Source of the DNA: Zarea fungicola
Lineage: Eukaryota; Ascomycota; Sordariomycetes; Hypocreales; Cordycipitaceae
NCBI GenBank assembly: GCA_900169235.1
Contig: FWCC01000423.1
Span: 1 to 11,571, forward strand
Direction: 5' to 3'
DNA length: 11,571 bases
Shown here: positions 1-8,317 of the stretch, one piece after another
Layout: every line of letters starts with the position of its first letter
How positions within the stretch are numbered: the first letter of the stretch is position 1
Notes under the pieces: model-generated
What the model saw: the letters and a program-made list of their open reading frames with translations, nothing else
Database searches by the model: none
Told to the model about the DNA's origin: nothing
Made by a program: the position numbers and the translations under genes

Positions 1-133
1 GCTGATCGCTGATTTGTTTTACAGCAGTGAAAATTACGAGGCCAAGTCGCCACAGCTGGAGCAACGTTACGATGCAGACGTCCAACTCTGGAAAAGAACC
101 CAAGTGCTCCAGTGGCACCTGCCAAAGCCTTAG
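1..133 (+). CDS. 3' terminal exon of an unidentified gene (partial)
   Basis: Bases 1-24 read as the tail of a fungal intron: a GCTGAT branch-like motif followed by TTTGTTTTACAG. The exon follows from base 25. Read from base 26, the frame stays open for 35 codons (starting SENYEAKSPQLEQRY, ending LQWHLPKP) and stops at TAG 131-133. The composition is charged and soluble, with a tryptophan-rich tail, and looks like a real C-terminus. I do not recognise the family. Two acceptors are possible (AG at 23-24 or 26-27), so the first codon is uncertain. An alternative frame opens with ATG at 41 or earlier, but it is less protein-like and has no acceptor logic. The rest of the gene lies outside the window. 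Confidence 0.4.
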   Translation, partial: LIADLFYSSENYEAKSPQLEQRYDADVQLWKRTQVLQWHLPKP

Positions 134-354
134 TCTGCGGACGCAACATAGCGCACATAGCCTTAAAGTGAGAAATAGTGATAGAAAGTTGATAACCCTA
201 GAATACTATTGAAGCTACCTTTCCTTTATCCCCATTCTTCATACAAATTCAGTCTCTTTACCACGGATCATGATTTGTACCTGACGTCATAAGTGTAGAC
301 TGTGATTCCAGTCCACTCACTCTACTGGCCAATATCTTGACGAGTTCACTCGAG

Positions 355-473
355 GTAAGTAAGGTACGTACACATCAAGAGCAGCTACACATAGCCGGTA
401 TCATACTGCTCATATTCCATTTACGCCTGTCATGTTCCATGGTTAATACGTAAGAACTCTTTGTTTTTTGCAG
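355..473 (+). other. Candidate 5'-UTR intron of the small repeat-protein gene
   Basis: A consensus fungal donor, GAG|GTAAGT, lies at 355 and a strong pyrimidine-rich acceptor, CTCTTTGTTTTTTGCAG, ends at 473, giving a 119-nt intron. No long frame crosses it, and the next convincing start codon on this strand is at 753, so I infer a leader intron. The resulting second leader exon would be about 280 nt. RNA-seq junctions would settle it. Confidence 0.4.
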
Positions 474-752
474 GACTGTCACTAACTAGCGCGGCTGACC
501 GAGATTTTCGCCAGCACGCCACAACTCAGGACGTAATGAATGACGCAGCTAGATGTCATATCGACTCTAGCATACATGTTCGAGTCAGAGATTACGGAGG
601 CGAACGCGTTGCACGGAGTTTGTAAATGCTTTATATACCTATTGTCTGCTGAACTGCCAAAGTCCAGCTCTCTTACTCGAGCAAGGTTTCTAGCAGTAAA
701 TTTGACATTACCAAACATATCACATCGTCTTCACCAATATATTTACGCCAAA

Positions 753-1071
753 ATGAACACACAAACTCAGCAGGGCAACTCCCACGCCACTGGGGACTCC
801 AAGGTCCCTCAGGGAGTGCAACAGAAGGCGCCCAAGGACGTCGAACAAAGTCTTCCCGACTCGGTTTGTTGGCCAATCTTATTTACACATATGGCTTGCT
901 TACGAACAATAGGTTCACCCTACATCGTCGGGACCCGGTCAGTCTACTAACAAGACCCACGCAAAAGACGGCGGCGACGCTTCAATCGTGCCTCAGAAGC
1001 TCCAGGAAAAGCTTCCTGAAGGTGTGGAGCGGGCCGTTCCTAACGCGATCCATGACACAGGCGACCAGTAA
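753..1071 (+). CDS. Small two-repeat conserved fungal protein (89 aa, one intron)
   Basis: CDS join(753..863, 913..1071). Exon 1 starts at ATG 753 with an A-rich, Kozak-like context. A 49-nt phase-0 intron (GTTTGT ... CTTAC ... AATAG, 864-912) interrupts it, and exon 2 ends at TAA 1069-1071. The protein has two copies of one motif, residues 11-39 and 53-84. The shared pattern is HA, a GD/GGD turn, then V-P-Q-x-(V/L)-Q-x-K-x-P-x-x-V-E-x-x-(L/V)-P-(D/N)-(S/A)-(V/I)-H. The intron falls two residues before the end of repeat 1, so splicing restores a copy matching repeat 2; this is the best support for the model. Small soluble proteins with this kind of repeat occur as uncharacterised proteins in filamentous ascomycetes. 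There is no signal peptide or membrane segment, and the function is unknown. The same frame is open upstream from 540, but that part does not resemble the repeats and is probably leader. Confidence 0.8.
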
Positions 1072-1924
1072 AGTTGTTGGAATGGCGGAGAGTTGGATTG
1101 TCTTTATGGAAAAGAGTTAGATCCTGTTAAAGAACCGGCCTAATAACGATATCTAAACGCAATGCTGAGATTTTGAGTACCACGTGATCAGCCCAGGGCA
1201 TGAGAAGAAGTTAATTACCAGGACGATTGCTTGTATTTGCGACTCAAATGCGCTAAGTGTGACCTCACCAAGTTGCCTTAACTCTAACAATGTATAAATG
1301 CTCGACATTGTCACAGTGATTCAACAATTATTTGCCGCATATCGCGCCGCAACATCAGAGTGCTTGGTCAGTGCGAAAACGCCCTTTGAGAGTGGCTTGC
1401 GTTCAATGCCAGTAGCTGGAATTTTCGGCGTAACTAGTTACCCTCCAATTCCCGGGAGAACGCGAGTTACAGTCGCTGCCAACAGGCAGCTACAAAGTGC
1501 AATTTTCAGCAAAAAAGGCCTTGCCTAGTCAACCACTTTTACCACAGGGTCGCTACTGCTCCGTGGTAACGCACCGCGAATGTTACAGTCGCCGAAAGCA
1601 TTATGGCAGTACATGACGTAATCTGCGAGCCGTTTATGACGCAAAGAATCGCAAAGCAAGGCGACCTTCCCACAAAAGCGAATCCCTACGTGTAGTTGTC
1701 GCTCAGACATGGTGGACTATGCACCTGGCAGGCCAAGAATGTCGAACTACCCAACCGTTTTCATATTTCTTGTCGCTTTTATTCCTTACAGCGCTCCGAC
1801 TGGCGCCAGTCATGCCATTTCTTGTATATGCGCATCATTTCACCGATCCTCCTTCTGCCGACTAAAGGTGCGTCCCGCATCAGCGCTAGTTTTACTATTT
1901 CAGCCCCTCCTCATCCATCTTCGC
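1072..1924. other. Non-coding interval upstream of erdS
   Basis: About 850 bp without a supportable gene. It holds the 3' flank of the small repeat-protein gene and the erdS promoter and leader. A palindromic E-box-like CACGTG lies at 1181-1186 and a TATA-like TGTATAAATG near 1290. Pyrimidine-rich tracts typical of fungal promoters occur at about 1755-1795 and 1848-1860. Small ORFs here (for example 1298-1528 on plus and 1525-1710 on minus) have no recognisable domain. A GTGCGT...TTTCAG pair at 1868-1903 resembles an intron but would be only 36 nt. Confidence 0.5.
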
Positions 1925-1934
1925 ATGCTAGACG

Positions 1935-4676
1935 ATGCCTCATCATCAAGACTCCAAGATACCCTTATGTCGCTGTCGAATACCTCTGCTATCCAAGAAT
2001 ATTACAAGACGTACTTTGGGAGATCTTGAAGTATTGAGCGATAATAAACACAGAGAAAAGTTAGAACAGGCATATCGCAAGCAAAAGAGACAAGAACAGC
2101 TTAACATCAGCGACAATGATCAGATCTTTGAGAGCAGACTTCACCAAACAGAAGAAAACAGCAATCCCTTTTCAGATCAAATGCGACCGAGATATGGTAA
2201 TCACACCATGGTTGGCTGCCGGGATCAATCCGTGGCACTCCAAGATTTGTCGGTTGATATTGTTGGTAAAGGAGTTAGTTTCAATGCCCGACTTCACCAC
2301 TTGCGCTCCATGAGCGCCGACTTGGTATTTATTGTTTTCCGACAAAATATACACACGATACAGGGTATTCTGGAGTCTGAAAGCGATCGTATTACGAAAA
2401 GCTTTGTTCGCGTCAGCAAGAACATACGGCCAGAGTCGCTCGTTCATGTTAAGGGTCGACTCCAAAGACCGCCACGGCGTATTAACGGGTGTACAATTCA
2501 CGATGTGGAGATTGTTATCGACAATTTATATCTCCTAGCTCCTTCACACACGTCGGCGGATATGGAAGTCGAAAAGCTTGTTAGGACACAGGGTGAAGTG
2601 AAGCTGAGCAAACTCGCTACTTCGATAGGACCGGGGCGTAGCAGAACAGGAGGGCGCATACCCTTGCTACGTACCCCGCCCATGCACAGTATCTTCCGTA
2701 TAAAGGCCGGTATTTGTAACGCATATCGATCTGCACTTGACAGGCAAGGCTTCATTGAGATCCACACGCCAAAGCTTCAACCCGCAGCCACTGAGTCCGG
2801 CGCCCAGGTTTTTAAACTCGACTACTTCAACAGCACTGCCTTTCTCGCCCAGAGTCCTCAATTTTCAAAACAAATGGCTATTTCTGCAGACTTTTCGCGT
2901 GTTTATGAGATCGCTCCCGTGTTTCGTGGTGAAAACAGCAATACACCCCGCCATATGACCGAATACATTGGCTTGGATATTGAAATGGAAATCCAACATG
3001 ACTATTATGAAGCTTTGGATATTATCGACGAACTGTTCAAACACATATTCCAGCATGTATACCAACATTATGCCACAGAAATTGCTATCGTGAAAGAAGC
3101 GTTTCCGCACGATGACCTGATGTGGGTAGAACAGACGCCACGAATTTCGTACCGGGAAGCAGTCAATCTTTTAAATTTATCTGGTTGGAAAGATGACAGC
3201 GGTAACCCGGCATCTCCTGAAGATGACCTTGGTACAAAGGCCGAAGTACGTCTAGGGGAATTGATTAAAGAGAGGTACAAGACGGATTATTACATTCTCG
3301 ACAAGTTTCCTAAGTCAGCCCGGCCGTTTTATACCAAAGTGGACGCCGATTCCTCAGATTCAACCAATTCATTCGACATATTTATACGGGGTCAGGAGGT
3401 TGCTTCCGGCGGAGAGCGTATTAACAATCCACATGAACTACTGGCGAGGATGAAAGAATGCGGCATTGACCCGCAGGGCTTATCAGATTATGTACAGGCC
3501 TTCAAGTTGGCTATGCCGCCGCACGCAGGGTGTGGCATTGGGCTAGAACGAGTCGTATTCTTGATGCTGAACCTAGGCGATATCAGATGCGCGTCACTCT
3601 TCCCACGGGACCCTAAGTCCCTGTCGCAAAAGAAGGCCGCCGAGTCCCAGCGGCTACGACACCCAAAGGCCGACACACTACGATACGCTTTCGAGCCAGA
3701 CCATGGCAAATTAAAGATGCCGACCGTCGAGGATCTTATTGCAAACTACGGAGATGCAACCAACACTTCATGGCTAGACACTGGGTATAACGTTTGGAGA
3801 GATATAAATACAGGTGCTGCTGTCGGGTATGTTGTACAAAAGGGCTTCGCCATTGTCATGGGGAATCCGCTTTGCAACAAATGGCAATACGCCGATGTTA
3901 TTAGATCATTTCTACAGTACCTCGGTCAAGAACAGGATCTGAGGCCGATTTGGATACTCGCTTCAACAGAGGTTGAGAAGATCCTGGGCAAGAGACTTAA
4001 ATGGCGCACACTCGCCTGCATAGCTGAGGAGAGGGTCAAACTAGATGCTGCGAACGTTGCTTTGCCAGGAAAAAAAGAGCGACAGGCCGAGAGGGCCAAA
4101 GTGGCCATGCACGAGATCCAAGAAGGCAAAGCTGTTTCTTCTGAGCTGCGCTCCAATTGCGATAAGCGCATCGCCGAGTGGAAGGCTAACCGTCAGGGAA
4201 CCCAAGTTCACATCGCAGATGTAAATCCATGGGTGGATATGCAACATAGACGGTACTTTTGGGCAGAAGATTGCGAAGGCGAGGTTACCGGGCTTGTTGT
4301 GCTATCTCAACTGTCATCTGAGCACGGCTATCAAATAAAGTATGCGCTCGACTTTCCAGGCTCTACGAGCGGCTCAATCGAGGCTCTTATTTCCCACGCC
4401 ATCAAAACCATGCGAGGATCCGGCGTCCAGGAATTGACTTTTGGTGCTGGGTCCACCCCTCGGCTGGACGTGAAGCGCAACATTAGCAGGATGAGGGCCA
4501 CGCTGCTAAAGTACGCGTACAAGGTTGCTACGAAGCAGTTGGGGTTGAACCGTAAAAAAAGGTTCCGGGAAAAATTTGGTATCGAAGACGATCCCTTGTA
4601 CGTTTGCTATCCGGCTCTGGGGCTTGGATTATCTGGAGTAAGAGCCGTTGTTGGGGCTTTCAAAGAACGGGTTTAA
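1935..4676 (+). CDS. erdS: Ergosteryl-3-beta-O-L-aspartate synthase (AspRS-DUF2156 fusion)
   Basis: 913 residues, no obvious intron after about 2060. Domains: charged N-terminal extension (1-100, KR-rich at 39-52); OB-fold tRNA anticodon-binding domain (about 105-202); class IIb aspartyl-tRNA synthetase catalytic core (about 250-560); linker; DUF2156/LPG-synthase-type GNAT-like transferase (about 594-895). Catalytic landmarks: flipping loop around E287; AQSPQ with Q309 and K312; motif 2 FRGENSN with R331 and RH 339-340; D348 in the GLD motif; E488, S491 and R495 for ATP/Asp binding; motif 3 GIGLER with R539, then SLFPRDP. These match the yeast AspRS residues Q303, K306, R325, D342, E478, S481, R485 and R531 with small constant offsets, so aspartate activation should be intact. 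In the known fungal enzyme family, the synthetase half makes Asp-tRNA and the DUF2156 half moves Asp onto the 3-hydroxyl of ergosterol. Divergences are SGGERIN where AspRS usually has SGAQRIH, and TESG where it has SEGG. Start: ATG 1935 gives the uninterrupted frame. ATG 1925 plus a 43-nt intron (2011-2053) is an in-frame alternative, so roughly residues 1-40 are uncertain. A separate ordinary cytosolic AspRS should exist elsewhere in the genome. Confidence 0.96.
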   Translation: MPHHQDSKIPLCRCRIPLLSKNITRRTLGDLEVLSDNKHREKLEQAYRKQKRQEQLNISDNDQIFESRLHQTEENSNPFSDQMRPRYGNHTMVGCRDQSVALQDLSVDIVGKGVSFNARLHHLRSMSADLVFIVFRQNIHTIQGILESESDRITKSFVRVSKNIRPESLVHVKGRLQRPPRRINGCTIHDVEIVIDNLYLLAPSHTSADMEVEKLVRTQGEVKLSKLATSIGPGRSRTGGRIPLLRTPPMHSIFRIKAGICNAYRSALDRQGFIEIHTPKLQPAATESGAQVFKLDYFNSTAFLAQSPQFSKQMAISADFSRVYEIAPVFRGENSNTPRHMTEYIGLDIEMEIQHDYYEALDIIDELFKHIFQHVYQHYATEIAIVKEAFPHDDLMWVEQTPRISYREAVNLLNLSGWKDDSGNPASPEDDLGTKAEVRLGELIKERYKTDYYILDKFPKSARPFYTKVDADSSDSTNSFDIFIRGQEVASGGERINNPHELLARMKECGIDPQGLSDYVQAFKLAMPPHAGCGIGLERVVFLMLNLGDIRCASLFPRDPKSLSQKKAAESQRLRHPKADTLRYAFEPDHGKLKMPTVEDLIANYGDATNTSWLDTGYNVWRDINTGAAVGYVVQKGFAIVMGNPLCNKWQYADVIRSFLQYLGQEQDLRPIWILASTEVEKILGKRLKWRTLACIAEERVKLDAANVALPGKKERQAERAKVAMHEIQEGKAVSSELRSNCDKRIAEWKANRQGTQVHIADVNPWVDMQHRRYFWAEDCEGEVTGLVVLSQLSSEHGYQIKYALDFPGSTSGSIEALISHAIKTMRGSGVQELTFGAGSTPRLDVKRNISRMRATLLKYAYKVATKQLGLNRKKRFREKFGIEDDPLYVCYPALGLGLSGVRAVVGAFKERV

Positions 4677-5419
4677 TGGTTCATTAGAGTCGTGTGAGGA
4701 CATGAGATGCCGTGTTGGCAATAAGGGTGATGAATTCATTCCTGTTATTAATCGGAGAAAGTGTAATCGTCGTAACGAGATGCAAAGCCAGTACACCTAC
4801 TGCTGACGAGTTTATGCAGCTTACTGACATAATACGTAACATTCCCGACTTACTACAGCTTGATGTTGAATTTCTGCCACGGGGCCTATGTGGCTTTTTG
4901 ATCAATATCCGCTGCTCATCACAAACAGATGAGGGATCCCATGACACCAACACGCAAAGATGTATATAGGTAATTAGGCCAGGACACAATGGGCCCCATG
5001 CTGCCAACGAACCTTTCATTGATGGATGAAGATGAGCACAGAAGAAATAGTGTCGCGGCTGTTGGCAAGACTGGCGGAGAGGCGAAAGTTTGAGCGCACT
5101 AGCTACATTTGTTTTGACCAAAGCTGCGTTTGGAAGAAACTGCAGGTCGCAATTATCGCTGGATAGATTGTACATGATCAAGCCTATAGTTTTATCCGCC
5201 CGCCTGGTTATTGAATTTTCTTCTCATTCGTCCTTGTCTTGCCAGTTGTGGCTCGACCAGATGCATACCCCCGCCTGCTTGAGCAAGTTGTACTGCAATG
5301 CATTTCAGGCCAAAAATATGGCTCTGACCATTGCGGTATAGAGGAATTCAGTAGCAAATTGGGTTTCTAGCCGCGACATAATGCTTATATAGATTAGTAA
5401 TGCGCGCAAAGTGGAGGAA
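4677..5419. other. Interval with uncertain coding scraps downstream of erdS
   Basis: No gene here can be asserted. The plus strand has an open stretch at 4712-4969 containing a protein-like segment (TADEFMQLTDIIRNIPDLL and on), and a separate short frame at 5026-5166 described on its own. The minus strand is open at 4684-5181 (165 codons), but its translation is Ser/Cys/Leu-rich without a motif and looks like an antisense shadow. Both erdS termination and the 3' end of the Ecl1-like gene must fall at the two ends of this interval, since the genes converge. Confidence 0.4.
5026..5166 (+). CDS. Possible exon or gene remnant of unknown function
   Basis: A 46-codon frame starts at ATG 5026 (or 5032) and ends with TAG at 5164-5166. 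Its translation (STEEIVSRLLARLAERRKF, then RTSYICFDQSCVWKKLQ) has an amphipathic Arg/Leu/Glu helix followed by an aromatic/Cys stretch, and looks more like real protein than the surrounding frames. I do not recognise the family. A weak donor (CAG|GTCGCA, about 5145) and an acceptor (CTATAG, about 5189) could extend it, but no downstream exon is convincing. It may be a remnant of a decayed gene, perhaps together with the open stretch at 4712-4969. Confidence 0.25.
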   Translation: MKMSTEEIVSRLLARLAERRKFERTSYICFDQSCVWKKLQVAIIAG

Positions 5420-5911
5420 TCATGAGCGCGTGTCATACCTCCAAGTATCCCAACCAACCCCGCCTGTACTGGGTGATTTCAGTAGGTCCTTATCTATACG
5501 ACACATGAGGCTCGAGATGTTGTTCCGGTGTTGAGCGGATGATGCGTTGATGAAACTTTCAGAGATTTCAACAAGCCCATGCTGCTTTTTCGATTCCATG
5601 TTTGCAGCTCTAATGTATTCCCCGTTGCATGGGTCCATATAGGTGGCATGAGGTTCTCGTGATGAGCTACCCAACCAAGTTTGGTTAGGTAAATGGCACT
5701 GAGAAGCAATGCGCATACTGTTTCCGAAAAGGGCTAGAGAGGCATGCGTAAGTCTCTGAGGCAGTATAGAGATCGATGCCATTGATTGAGAGTCGCAAAG
5801 GCGGCAGCGCTCCGAGCAATATACCGTGCCGTCCGACGGCTGGTCGCACCCGAGGCAAAAGCTATCAGCCCAAGAAGTAGTTACGTAACCATCTGCCATA
5901 GACGGTGACAT
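5420..5911 (-). CDS. Ecl1/2/3-type zinc-binding (life-span regulatory factor) protein
   Basis: The minus-strand frame encodes 163 residues from ATG 5911, or 159 from ATG 5899. Near the N-terminus it has D-S-F-C-L-G-C-D, then 9 residues, C-S-E-R-C-R-L-C-D. The CxxC...YCSExCRL arrangement is the signature of the fungal Ecl1/2/3 family, small zinc-binding proteins linked in fission yeast to chronological life span and starvation responses. The frame is open up to 6004, but the family places this motif within about 10-20 residues of the N-terminus, so a start at 5911 or 5899 is preferred. Beyond the motif the chain is Ser/Thr-rich and low in conservation, with no membrane segment. The usual C-terminal conserved helix is not obvious, so the 3' part may be diverged, spliced or mis-framed. 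It is convergent with erdS. The zinc motif supports the call; the tail does not. Confidence 0.6.
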   Translation of the reverse strand: MSPSMADGYVTTSWADSFCLGCDQPSDGTVYCSERCRLCDSQSMASISILPQRLTHASLALFGNSMRIASQCHLPNQTWLGSSSREPHATYMDPCNGEYIRAANMESKKQHGLVEISESFINASSAQHRNNISSLMCRIDKDLLKSPSTGGVGWDTWRYDTRS

Positions 5912-5968
5912 TTTGGAGAAACAATTGCGATACTGCAATGACAGTATTCTGGCACAATGCTTATCGGG

Positions 5969-5974
5969 TTTATA
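5969..5974 (-). promoter_or_regulatory. TATA-like element upstream of the Ecl1-like gene
   Basis: TATAAA on the minus strand, in the context GAATATAAACCC, about 60 nt upstream of the preferred ATG at 5911. The spacing fits a fungal core promoter, but the surrounding sequence is AT-rich, so chance is possible. Confidence 0.25.
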
Positions 5975-6004
5975 TTCTTTTAATATCAAGTTTAAAGGGT
6001 ACAT

Positions 6005-7595
6005 TCGTGCTATGGCCTATTTTTACAGCTGACCCCCTGTGAAACAAACTTCGTATTCAAATCGGTGAGATATGGCTACCAAGCTTTGTCACAAAGGTCA
6101 GCTGTTGTAACCTACACAAACCTGGGAGGTCTTCCAAGTATTGCAGTGGACCTTCATATGTACAAGAGTTCAGATCGGCATGTACCTTGTTCGTCACATG
6201 CCCGCAAAGAATTGTTCGTGATAGTTTCTTCCAGGGGGGGGGGTTTATCTTAAACATTGTGGACAGAAATTGTCTCGCGACTGTTACTATGAATCGTACC
6301 GCGGCATGTATACGTCATGGTTAAATCAAATGCGCATGTAAATCAGACTTCTCGCCCATGTCGAAATGGTGTGCAATTGGTTGTGTGTGCCACCGGAGCC
6401 TTTCTGCCGCTTTTCTGATGGTCATGCGCTAGAAGCGTGGCGGTTGAGGAATCCAACCAGCGATCGTCGAACGCCATCCACGCCATGCTGCAGAAAAATA
6501 ACAGGCCAGGAACCAGCCAATAATCCCATCTTATCATTCTCCCTGTGTACGCTCCGGTAATTTCTTTCCTTGTGTGTCCCAGTAGCCAGATAGTATAGTA
6601 TTCAACATCCATACGGCTGCCATACCTCAGTCGCATTATTAAGGTAGTTGCTCAGTCCATAGCGATCATTTATTCCAAACTTAGGCCGGGTTAGCTGGGT
6701 AGTCTAGTAATCGCCCAACTCCAGCACCAAAAGTATAACTCCACCACTGTCATGGTTCGTCTGGCATAAATTGTGTTAAGTGGTTGCCGGGACCTTTGCT
6801 AGTCTCCAGTATCAACAATTCCGAGAGCCGAGAGGCCGACAAACTGTCACTAGTGGTTGCAGGTGGAGGGAGAGTGCATTCCCGGCTCCTCATGTCACAT
6901 GGCCCCCTGTGTGATCTTCGCAGACCTGATTTGGTCTACGCCCCGTTACAAGGCCCGTAGAGTGATTGACCAGAGTCTAGCAGTTTTCGTAGGTCGCAGA
7001 CTAAACATGATGAGCGCCTTCTTTCCGATTTCCCTTTCTACTGTAGGCCACCTGACAGTAGTCTTGTCGGCTGCTAGAGCCGAATGCAATACAAAGTCTC
7101 CGCATAAAGTACCGCGTGATTCACACACTTCCACCCCTTGAGTTTGCAATATCAATTGTATAGCAGCATTTTGTGGCATTTGCGTAGGGGGTACCAGCCA
7201 CCACAACTACGATTCAGTCACGAAAGCCACCAGATTTGATACTTAGCCCAGAGTCTAGCCTAGCCGGGTCCGAACAATCCGTCATTTGCAAAGAATGGTT
7301 CCTCCCTTCCACAACCTTCTTGCCTATAATGTTTCGGACTTCGCGACGCTCAATAGCGCACTAGCTCAAAAGCCAAATAGCTCAACAGCTTAACAGCTAT
7401 CTGTCTCATGCACAGTCGATCCCATTAGAGATGTGTGAAGGGGGAAGGCAGGAGCATAGTAAAATCTTTACAGGAACAAGGAGACGGTTGAGCGCGGTGT
7501 TCAAGAAATTACCACATTCAAATCGCATAATACAGCCTCTTGCTTAATAATAAAACAAGTTCAAGATTTCTCTAAACAAGTCTCATAGACCCCTT
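6005..7595. other. Gene-poor interval
   Basis: About 1.6 kb with no gene I can support. The better-looking open frames are on the minus strand. One at 6343-6636 (97 codons) has a possible membrane segment around YWLVPGLLFFCSMAWMAF. The other, at 6946-7206 (86 codons), contains LCGDFVLHSALAADKTTVRW. Neither shows a known domain, splice context or family pattern, and both could be chance or decayed remnants. A run of ten G lies at 6234-6243. Short AGCT-rich near-repeats (TAGCTCAA...AACAGCT) occur near 7361-7400. No tRNA, terminal inverted repeat or transposase motif was seen. Confidence 0.45.
6234..6243 (+). repeat. Homopolymer run (G)10
   Basis: Ten consecutive G residues in an intergenic stretch. 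They are likely slippage-prone and a possible sequencing or assembly weak point. No coding frame depends on them. Confidence 0.9.
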
Positions 7596-8275
7596 TTAGA
7601 GAGAATACACCAAATAAAGGGACAAGAGAAAGCTACTGATCCGTATAAAGCGTCCTCCCACTTCAATGTGCCCACGAGCGAATAGGAATCCGGCGTCATA
7701 TATAAGCTACTTGACCCCATTGAGCAAATAAAATGCAAAAGGAAACGCAATAAGTGTCTTAAAGCTGGCTTTGGCCAACATCAGCAAGCCATAGAAGCCA
7801 GAGATTAATGTTGCAGTATCCAAGCTTCCGCTGAAGATTGGGGCCACAAGATAACCCAGAAAATATATGTATGCCACACCTGACAAGCTGAACCCAGTGA
7901 TGCGCATCCAGGCTGACAGTCCGAGGTATGTCTGATCAAGCTTATAAGCTCCTAGGCGAGGAGCGACTAGGCGCTTCAAGCGTTGGTTTCGCACCACCGC
8001 ATCTTCATCTGCCGCAGTTGCCTTGATAATTCGCGGGAATTGTATGTGGTGCCTTTATTAGCGGGACTCATCTACTCAACCCGTGGTTTTTGTGTAAATT
8101 ACTTTGGTTCAGGTTTTGACGACATAAATTTTCTGCCCAGAACGGCTGCTAATACAGGCATCGGAGGTCTGCTAGTCGGTGAGCCCAGGAAGCCACTGGT
8201 CTGGAAAGTGACAGCGCCTTGTCCACGACATGGCGACTTGTAACGCTGCCAAGATACATTTCTGAGACTCTGCAT
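7596..8275 (-). pseudogene. Succinate dehydrogenase cytochrome b subunit (SDHC/Sdh3)-like paralogue, interrupted by one TAG
   Basis: Two exons on the minus strand: 8275-8103, then 8052-7596, with a 50-nt intron between (donor GTAATT; acceptor AAAG, weak, with CTAAT just before it). Splicing is phase-consistent and joins a mitochondrial-targeting-like N-terminus (Arg/Ser-rich, ending GRKFMSSKPEPK) to the SDHC body. The body has AYKLDQTYLG, SAWMRITGFSLSG, three hydrophobic helices, and FPFAFYLLNGVK followed by LIYDAG. Intact relatives read FHxxNG(V/I/L)RHL(V/I)(W/Y)D. Here codon 173 of 209 is TAG (7709-7707) exactly where the conserved His of RHL belongs, and the preceding axial heme-ligand His is Tyr (codon 166). 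After the stop the frame stays open with a normal last transmembrane helix and a TAA at 7598-7596. SDHC anchors complex II in the inner mitochondrial membrane and binds heme b and ubiquinone. This copy should be truncated before helix 3 and is probably dead. The YKLDQTYxG form suggests an accessory fungal paralogue rather than the housekeeping copy. Confidence 0.82.
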
Positions 8276-8317
8276 TTTGGTCGATAATTTTTTAGTTATT
8301 GTAAATTCAAACCTCAA

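Noticed and set aside
540..950. 136-codon plus-strand ORF starting at ATG 540
   Set aside because: Only its middle (from 753) matches the repeat protein. The first 71 codons and the part after 863 do not, and splicing at 864-912 explains the conserved second half.
2172..4522. Several minus-strand and alternative-frame ORFs inside erdS
   Set aside because: They are shadows of a strongly conserved 913-residue coding frame.
4684..5181. 165-codon minus-strand ORF directly downstream of erdS
   Set aside because: It has no motif, an irregular Ser/Cys/Leu-rich composition and no splice or promoter context. The plus strand looks at least as protein-like over the same bases.
6343..7206. Minus-strand ORFs at 6343-6636 and 6946-7206 as genes
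   Set aside because: One possible membrane stretch and some protein-like wording, but no domain, start context or neighbour logic. Kept only as notes in the interval entry.
7707..7709. Programmed readthrough of the SDHC-like TAG
   Set aside because: The following bases (CTT) do not form the UGA-CUA readthrough context known for fungal dual-targeted enzymes. There is no other support.
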